DNA of 18,754 nucleotides, taken from Bacillota bacterium (GTDB lineage Bacteria > Bacillota_A > Clostridia > Lachnospirales > Lachnospiraceae). The stretch spans positions 1 to 18,754 of the forward strand of contig JAEZTQ010000053.1 in the NCBI GenBank assembly GCA_023443625.1, read 5' to 3'. This document shows positions 13,849-18,754 of this stretch, one piece after another (the stretch's first letter is position 1; every line of letters starts with the position of its first letter). The translations under genes and the position numbers were made by a program. A model generated the notes under the pieces. That model was not told where the DNA came from. It saw only the letters and a program-made list of their open reading frames with translations, and ran no database searches.

Positions 13849-14104
13849 CTAGCGTAATGATACTACTATCAAACCTGTTCCAGTATTAATTTGTTTTTGG
13901 CTTCATCCTCTGAAATCTTATGGTATCCAAAATACATCTTGCATTATCAATGATTCAGCATCAGTATCCTCAATAGACAAAACTACAATTGGGAAAAGAC
14001 CTGAGAAGCTTGAGAACATGGATGTTTTCTGGGATTCTACTTTTATTTTTTATGGATTTTTCTGTGTTGAATTTTTAGAAGCATTGCGTGGTCTGTGATT
14101 GAAA
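13849..14104. other. Non-coding gap with a possible gene scrap and a partial terminator repeat
   Basis: No supportable gene. On the minus strand two short pieces in different frames, VVLSIEDTDAESLIMQDVFW and YHKISEDEAKNKLILEQV (stop at 13869), may be the frameshifted end of a lost gene. At 13994-14006 AAAAGACCTGAGA repeats the left arm of the terminator repeats at 2391 and 14107, giving a partial third copy. Confidence 0.35.
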
Positions 14105-14106
14105 AG

Positions 14107-14162
14107 GCAAAAAAACAGACCTGAGACAGGGCGGTTTAATGCCTTATCTAGGTCTGAATTTT
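14107..14162. repeat. Terminator-like hairpin repeat, copy B
   Basis: CAGACCT (14116-14122) pairs with AGGTCTG (14150-14156), extended by AGA/TCT and GGC/GCC, flanked by A7 and T5. It can terminate in both directions and is the natural terminator of recR, which ends about 110 bases away. It shares its outer arms and GAGAC(A/G)GGGCGG core with copy A at 2391-2462, in the same orientation; the inner part is shorter here. Confidence 0.75.
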
Positions 14163-14269
14163 TAGATGCTTTCCCATGATTTTCTATTTTATTTTCTACT
14201 GTCGACAAGAATAATCTCGGTTACCTTTTGGATATTGAGGTTTACCTGGCGATACTATTTCCATCATCC

Positions 14270-14866
14270 TTACAGCTCCACTCTTCCTTCAAAGGCTCTT
14301 AGTAGTGTAACCTCATCTATATATTCCAGGTCTCCTCCCACTGGGATTCCGCTGGCTATCCTGCTCACCTTAATCCCTGCAGGCTTGATTAGTTTACTAA
14401 GGTACATAGCGGTAGCCTCACCCTCAAGACTGGAATTAGTTGCAATAATCACTTCGTCTACATCCCCCTGAAGGCGCAGCATAAGCTCCTTGAGTTTAAT
14501 ATCAGCGGGTCCAATGCCAAGCATAGGGGAGATTGCTCCATGAAGAACGTGGTAGACTCCATCAAATTTACCGGTCTTTTCATAAGCCGCCAAATCTCTG
14601 GGGTTCTCCACCACCATAATTTGTTGTTTATTTCTACTTGGAGAGGAACAGATAGGGCAAAGCTCTTTATCTGTAAGAGTTAAGCACTCCTCACAATACT
14701 TGATATTTTTCTTTGCCTCCACGATAGATTCTGACAGAGCAGACACCTGCTCTATGGGCATATTTATTATATGGAATGCCAGTCTCTGTGCTGTCTTTGC
14801 CCCTATTCCGGGAAGTCTTGACAATTCCTCTATTAACTTACTGATCTGTCTGCTGTAATAATCCAT
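14270..14866 (-). CDS. recR: Recombination protein RecR
   Basis: A full-length 198-residue RecR. The helix-hairpin-helix [19 protein letters not shown] lies at about residues 15-33, the zinc finger uses Cys58, Cys61, Cys70 and Cys73 ([16 protein letters not shown]), and the Toprim domain (from VVENPRDL to [19 protein letters not shown]) covers about 83-155. RecR forms a ring that, with RecO and RecF, loads RecA on SSB-coated gaps during recombinational repair. It follows ybaB in the conserved dnaX-ybaB-recR order, but a 346-base gap with strong hairpins separates it from ybaB, so it may be separately regulated. GAGGTAAAGGA precedes the ATG. Confidence 0.98.
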   Translation of the reverse strand: MDYYSRQISKLIEELSRLPGIGAKTAQRLAFHIINMPIEQVSALSESIVEAKKNIKYCEECLTLTDKELCPICSSPSRNKQQIMVVENPRDLAAYEKTGKFDGVYHVLHGAISPMLGIGPADIKLKELMLRLQGDVDEVIIATNSSLEGEATAMYLSKLIKPAGIKVSRIASGIPVGGDLEYIDEVTLLRAFEGRVEL

Positions 14867-14984
14867 TCCTTTACCTCACTTTTATCTTGTTTTATCTTAA
14901 CTTATAAAGTACCTATTTTCAAGCATTTTATCTGGTCTTGAGGCAATATAATTTGACATTTGGGAATAAGAACCCTTTGTACTG

Positions 14985-15174
14985 GAGATGTACAATCTAT
15001 ATACTAAGAGAACCCTAAGATTGGATTTTGTCTAATCTTAGGGTTTCTCTGCTTCTTAGAAATTCTTATTAGAATTATGTTAAATTCATTTCTAATGAAA
15101 GGATGTAATTCATACTAACAGTACATGCCTTCCCTTTGAGTTAGTTTGTGCCGAGGATTACGCAGGCACAAACT
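14985..15174. other. Cluster of strong hairpins in the ybaB-recR gap
   Basis: The 346-base gap has no gene but three stem-loops. The first pairs 15007-15025 with 15031-15050 (AGAGAACCCTAAGATT arm, one-base bulge, 5-base loop). The second pairs TTAGAAAT at about 15056-15063 with ATTTCTAA at about 15094-15101. The third has a perfect 10-bp stem, AGTTTGTGCC (15143-15152) with GGCACAAACT (15165-15174). None has a good T-tract, so they look more like RNA-processing, stabilising or leader structures than plain terminators. They lie in any ybaB-recR transcript. Confidence 0.6.
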
Positions 15175-15212
15175 TCTAAGTGTGAAAATTGCTTTTTAGT
15201 TTCATACTTTCC

Positions 15213-15566
15213 TTAGAAAGGAAAGCCTCCAAGGCCACTGAGTCCACCAGTTACCTGACTCATCACAGCAGAGGATTCCTCTTCCATCTTACGCAAAGCT
15301 TCGTTAGCTGCTGCCACAATTAAATCTTCTAACATCTCTATGTCATCGGGATCTACTACTTCTTTTGAAAGTTTAACGGAAACAATCTCCTTTTTACCGG
15401 ATACTTTTACTGTAACAGCACCACCACCAGCGCTTGCTTCCCATTCCTTTTCTTCAAGCTCCTTGGTTCTATCCTCCATTTGCTTTTGCATCTTTTGAGC
15501 CTGTTTCATTAAATTTCCCATATTTCCCGGAATACCACCACCCGGAAATCCACCTCTTTTAGCCAT
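15213..15566 (-). CDS. YbaB/EbfC family nucleoid-associated protein
   Basis: A 117-residue protein with a glycine-rich N-terminus ([18 protein letters not shown]), the long amphipathic helix [20 protein letters not shown], a beta sheet ([20 protein letters not shown]) and the conserved [20 protein letters not shown], ending in a Gly/Phe-rich tail. YbaB proteins are small dimeric DNA-binding proteins coating the nucleoid and are almost always encoded between dnaX and recR, as here. AAGGAG lies about 11 bases before the ATG. A 338-base gap separates it from dnaX. Confidence 0.95.
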   Translation of the reverse strand: MAKRGGFPGGGIPGNMGNLMKQAQKMQKQMEDRTKELEEKEWEASAGGGAVTVKVSGKKEIVSVKLSKEVVDPDDIEMLEDLIVAAANEALRKMEEESSAVMSQVTGGLSGLGGFPF

Positions 15567-15857
15567 CTTAAATAATTCTCCTTATTTGATATATATTTAG
15601 GTATTTTACAGGGATACCTATAAGCCCTTTCTAACTCCCAAAAAAATAGCATATAAAAGAACATCTTAAAGTATTTATCTTAGCTGCCTACTACAAACTA
15701 TAAACCTATCTATTCAAAATACAGTTTCTTTACGAAATTCTACTACATTCCTACCTATCACTATCTTATCTTATTTATAGATTGTATCCTAATGTTCTTA
15801 TTATCACTATATGATATTGCATTCTCTCTTATTATAGAAGAATTCTTACATTTGGAT

Positions 15858-15886
15858 ATTGTAACATTTATATGATTTATTGTAAA
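15858..15886 (-). promoter_or_regulatory. Candidate promoter for ybaB-recR
   Basis: On the minus strand TTTACA (15881-15886) and TACAAT (15858-15863) are separated by exactly 17 bases, beginning 19 bases after the dnaX stop. This would give a leader of about 285 bases before ybaB. The rest of the 15567-15904 gap is AT-rich, with no ORF and no strong hairpin between dnaX and the promoter, so read-through from dnaX is also likely. Confidence 0.55.
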
Positions 15887-15904
15887 TGCTTTGAACCCCT
15901 AATA

Positions 15905-17479
15905 TTATTCATATTCTATGGGCATATTTATTAATTTTGATAGGTCTAAAACCTCTTCCTTTGGTTCCATATTTTTATCTAAATATCTGACATTTACCTG
16001 GACTTGCTTCTGAATTAACTGGGCAATGGTGTCCTTTATTAACTGTATATGAGTATCCCGATCAATCATATCCTTATCAAGTGAATTCTTGACAACGATA
16101 AGTAATCCCTGATTACCATCAATACTGGGTGTTGCTTCTTGAAGCACCGATCCTAGGGCAGGAGATTTTTTTGCTACCTGGGCGATGATGTTCTTCCAGT
16201 TCTTTGCCGCTTCCTTAATATCATCAGGTAATGCCTCTGGAAGGATAACAGGTTTTCTTGCTGCGGGCTTTTCATCTATCTTAGTATTGGTAACTGGAGC
16301 TTCCTTAGCTGCTATTGTAACCCCATGCTCCAGTTTATCTTCAAGAATTTTAAGCCTGGAGGTAATGGAATCGAGATTTTGTTCCATTTCCGGCTTACAA
16401 AGCTTAATTAAGGTTATCTCAATCATTACTCTTTTTCTTGTTGCATAGCGTATCTGATTGGATAGGTCTGATAAAATTCGAATATAACGGATGAGGGCCT
16501 GCTCCTCCATAGTAGCTGCTTCCGCTTTCAGTATTTCAAGATTTTCCGTTGATACTTCTATTATAATATCTGATATCTCCTCCGTGGTCTTAATCAGGAG
16601 AAGATTCCGTAGATACCAAATCAAATCCATGATAAATTGACCAAGCTCCCGACCTGAGCTTTCTATATCTTCCAGAAGTCTTATGCATGCCGCCACATCC
16701 TGCTGTCTGATACAGCTTAAGAGCTTTGCAAACACCTGGGTGTCCACTGCTCCTAATACATCTAGAACATTGTCATAGGTTAGCTTCTTCCCAAGATAAA
16801 AGGAAATGCATTGATCTAAAAGACTTAAGGCATCACGCAGGGAACCGTCTGCCATTCGAGCTACATATCGTAAGGCTTTTTCCTCTGCCTCGATATTCTC
16901 CTCCTCCATTAGCTCCGTTAACCTATCTGTTATAATATCAATGGATATTCTTCTAAAATCATATCTTTGACACCTGGACAGAATGGTTATGGGAATCTTA
17001 TGAACCTCTGTTGTTGCCAGAATAAATATAACATAGGATGGCGGTTCTTCTATGGTTTTTAAAAGGGCATTAAAGGCTCCAGCAGAAAGCATGTGAACCT
17101 CATCGATAATATAGACTTTATATCTACCTTCTGTGGGAGAATAACGTACTTCTTCCACAATTTCACGTACATTATCCACACCATTGTTAGAGGCAGCATC
17201 AATCTCTATTACATTCATGGAGGTTCCTGCTGCAATCCCTTTACACATCTTGCATTCATTACAGGGACTGCCCTCCACCGGACTCTCACAGTTAACTACC
17301 TTAGCCATCAACTTTGCTACCGTAGTCTTTCCCGTACCTCTAGTTCCACAGAAAAGGTATGCATGTCCAATTCTGTTTGCTTTTATTTGATTTTTTAATG
17401 TTGCTACAATGTGCTCCTGCCCCTTAACATCCATGAAGTTATCAGGACGGAATTTCCTATAAAAAGCCGTATATGACAT
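15905..17479 (-). CDS. dnaX: DNA polymerase III subunit gamma/tau
   Basis: A 524-residue clamp-loader ATPase. Domain I has the Walker A motif GTRGTGKTT (about 45-53), a zinc module of Cys64, Cys73, Cys76 and Cys79, Walker B VYIIDEVHMLS (122-132), sensor I ILATTEVHKIP and the SRC motif with arginine finger Arg169. The lid and collar follow (ADGSLRDALSLLDQ at about 210), then a tau-like C-terminal region after residue 380. It assembles the clamp loader that places DnaN on primed DNA. AAAGGAAG lies six bases before the ATG. It starts 22 bases after the HD-GYP gene, suggesting one operon. No slippery A-run for a short gamma form was noticed. Confidence 0.98.
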   Translation of the reverse strand: MSYTAFYRKFRPDNFMDVKGQEHIVATLKNQIKANRIGHAYLFCGTRGTGKTTVAKLMAKVVNCESPVEGSPCNECKMCKGIAAGTSMNVIEIDAASNNGVDNVREIVEEVRYSPTEGRYKVYIIDEVHMLSAGAFNALLKTIEEPPSYVIFILATTEVHKIPITILSRCQRYDFRRISIDIITDRLTELMEEENIEAEEKALRYVARMADGSLRDALSLLDQCISFYLGKKLTYDNVLDVLGAVDTQVFAKLLSCIRQQDVAACIRLLEDIESSGRELGQFIMDLIWYLRNLLLIKTTEEISDIIIEVSTENLEILKAEAATMEEQALIRYIRILSDLSNQIRYATRKRVMIEITLIKLCKPEMEQNLDSITSRLKILEDKLEHGVTIAAKEAPVTNTKIDEKPAARKPVILPEALPDDIKEAAKNWKNIIAQVAKKSPALGSVLQEATPSIDGNQGLLIVVKNSLDKDMIDRDTHIQLIKDTIAQLIQKQVQVNVRYLDKNMEPKEEVLDLSKLINMPIEYE

Positions 17480-17500
17480 AGGCTACTTCCTTTCTATTGG

Positions 17501-18532
17501 TCAAAGGGCTTCTGTTTTCTTTAAAAGCTGCTCTTTGAAACGTATATTTGCTTTCATATATAAATCTACTAAGGACGGGTCAAAGTAACCTCCCTTTCCT
17601 TCTAGAATAATCTGTGTTGTTTTCTCATGAGAATATGCTTCCTTATAAGATCTTTCAGATGTCAGTGCATCATAAACATCCGCCAGAGTAAGCATTCTGG
17701 CATATAGGGGTATTTCCTCTCCCTTTAACCCATTGGGATATCCTTTCCCATCCCATCGTTCATGATGACAATAGGCCATATCTTTAGCAAGGTAAAGCCA
17801 CCTTGTACCACCGGTCTCCTTAATGATCTTCTCAAAAGTCTGTTTGCCTAAGGTTGTATGGGTCTTCATATGTTCAAATTCATGGTAATCAAGGGAGGAT
17901 TCCTTATGAAGTATATCATCCGTTATACCAAGTTTACCGATATCATGAAGGTTTGCAGATCGAATTAGATCTCTGGCATCCTCCTCTAGAATTATGTCCT
18001 TATATAAATCCGATTGCATGGCTTCCTGCAACAGGATTTCAAAATATCTGGTGGTATTTTTTAAATGGCCTCCCGTATCAACATCTCTGCATTCCACTAA
18101 TTCTGCAAAGCTAGTTGAGATGGCATCCTGATAGGTCTCTACATAGGGCCTTTCCTTACGAAGGTCATGAAGCTCCAAAGTATTAGTCACACGGTGAAGT
18201 AAGAGCTGTGGTGATATGGGTAAAGTTATATAGTCTTCTGCCCCAAGAGAAAGAGCTTCGTTCTCCAGCTCTAAATCCTTCTGGTCAGTGACAAAAATGA
18301 TTGGTATCACTGAAGCTTGAGTAAAATTTCTAATTATATCATAAAACTTAAGACTACATGAAAGTGCTTTAGAAATTGTCAGTATACAAAGATCTATGGT
18401 ATTTCCTTCTAGATATTCTGTCAACTTCATTTCCTTAGAAAGAGATGAAGTACTATACTTTCCTTGCAATACCTTTTCACAAAAATGAAACATCTCCCCA
18501 TCCTGATTTGATATTAAGACACGCCTCTTCAT
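17501..18532 (-). CDS. HD-GYP domain protein with degenerate receiver domain
   Basis: A 343-residue protein. Residues 1-120 fold like a response-regulator receiver (MKRRVLISNQDGEMF; ASVIPIIFVTD; GAEDYITLPISP), but the phospho-acceptor position reads LCILTIS, with threonine for Asp, and the conserved lysine before Pro is Leu, so it probably is not phosphorylated normally. Residues 135-335 are an HD-GYP domain: ECRDVDTGGHLKNTTRYF, the HD pair in NLHDIGKLGI (His196, Asp197) and HHERWDGKGYPNGLKGEEIP, then LTLADVYDALTSERSYK. HD-GYP domains hydrolyse cyclic di-GMP. All key metal and GYP residues are present, so catalysis is likely. It has its own promoter and leads into dnaX. Confidence 0.93.
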   Translation of the reverse strand: MKRRVLISNQDGEMFHFCEKVLQGKYSTSSLSKEMKLTEYLEGNTIDLCILTISKALSCSLKFYDIIRNFTQASVIPIIFVTDQKDLELENEALSLGAEDYITLPISPQLLLHRVTNTLELHDLRKERPYVETYQDAISTSFAELVECRDVDTGGHLKNTTRYFEILLQEAMQSDLYKDIILEEDARDLIRSANLHDIGKLGITDDILHKESSLDYHEFEHMKTHTTLGKQTFEKIIKETGGTRWLYLAKDMAYCHHERWDGKGYPNGLKGEEIPLYARMLTLADVYDALTSERSYKEAYSHEKTTQIILEGKGGYFDPSLVDLYMKANIRFKEQLLKKTEAL

Positions 18533-18582
18533 CTAGTCACCTCGCATTTATCTGAAATAGTATTATTTTATATTTCTGCCTC

Positions 18583-18612
18583 ATTATATCACAGCCTTCA
18601 AAATAAAATCAA
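18583..18612 (-). promoter_or_regulatory. Promoter of the HD-GYP-dnaX unit
   Basis: On the minus strand TTGATT (18607-18612) is 18 bases from a perfect TATAAT (18583-18588), preceded by TGA giving an extended -10 (TGATATAAT). It sits between the right inverted repeat and the HD-GYP gene; the leader is about 45 bases, with GAGGTGA before the ATG. Confidence 0.7.
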
Positions 18613-18628
18613 TTATTTGTAGGGGCCA

Positions 18629-18754
18629 GATTGCGTTTAGTTAGCTTAGGATTTTAATGGGTAGAATTACCCTTTGATGATAAACTTAGACTTATTTATC
18701 ATCATTATAATCATTTCTAAATTATTTTCAACTCCTTATTCCTCTTTTTCTTTT
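18629..18754 (-). repeat. Right copy of 126-bp inverted terminal repeat
   Basis: It is the reverse complement of 2-127 with one mismatch and runs exactly to the window end. It contains the same two dyads and the same inward-facing TTGAAA-16-TATAAT, here pointing toward the HD-GYP gene. Unique sequence starts at 18628. Confidence 0.9.

Noticed and set aside
14166..14471. Plus-strand ORF overlapping the end of recR
   Set aside because: Antisense to the conserved RecR Toprim domain, low-complexity hydrophobic translation, no ribosome binding site.
2..18754. A transposon or integrative element bounded by the terminal inverted repeats
   Set aside because: dnaX, ybaB and recR are core chromosomal genes, no transposase or integrase is present, and the repeats coincide with the window ends as expected for an assembly break.
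1..18754. CRISPR array, tRNA or rRNA genes
   Set aside because: No regularly spaced direct repeats, no tRNA cloverleaf or CCA-ended gene, and no rRNA core sequence were recognised on either strand.

Overview
The window looks like chromosomal DNA of a low-GC Gram-positive anaerobe, most likely a clostridium of the Lachnospiraceae type. The support is the low GC content, strong AGGAGG-type ribosome binding sites, the dnaX-ybaB-recR replication/repair cluster, and small enzymes that closely resemble clostridial families. This placement is an inference from gene content; no database was searched. Every protein gene I can support lies on the minus strand, so transcription runs from the right end of the window to the left.

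Right third (about 14.2-18.6 kb): a conserved housekeeping block. A response-regulator-like HD-GYP protein is followed 22 bases later by dnaX (DNA polymerase III tau/gamma), then ybaB/ebfC and recR. Promoter candidates lie before the HD-GYP gene and in the dnaX-ybaB gap. Strong hairpins fill the ybaB-recR gap.

Middle (about 2.4-14.1 kb): an accessory array of small, unrelated, same-strand genes, most with their own ribosome binding site. They encode a SAM methyltransferase, a P-loop kinase, two metallo-beta-lactamase-fold enzymes, a barrel-like protein of unknown role, a Nudix hydrolase, DUF3781, a HAD phosphatase, an aminoglycoside phosphotransferase-like protein, an ANT(6)-like nucleotidyltransferase broken by one amber codon, a small pyrophosphatase-like protein, a GNAT acetyltransferase, a HIT protein and a GrpB-family protein. 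The spaces between them hold recognisable pieces of other genes: a second ANT(6), a second aminoglycoside phosphotransferase, a beheaded histidine phosphatase, a second P-loop kinase and a second methyltransferase. Several of these pieces begin directly at the stop codon of an intact gene. The block is bracketed by two direct copies of a terminator-like hairpin repeat. It behaves like a cassette array growing downstream of recR, but I see no integrase, transposase or integron attC site.

Left end (0.1-2.3 kb): a four-gene operon of lipoprotein, ECF sigma factor, one-pass membrane protein and Yip1-like membrane protein. It converges on a short plus-strand transcription unit (promoter, hairpin, terminator) that is a candidate noncoding RNA.

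Both window ends carry the same 126-base sequence in inverted orientation with one mismatch. Because dnaX and recR lie between the copies and no recombinase is present, a dispersed chromosomal repeat where an assembly stopped is the simplest reading. An invertible segment is possible.
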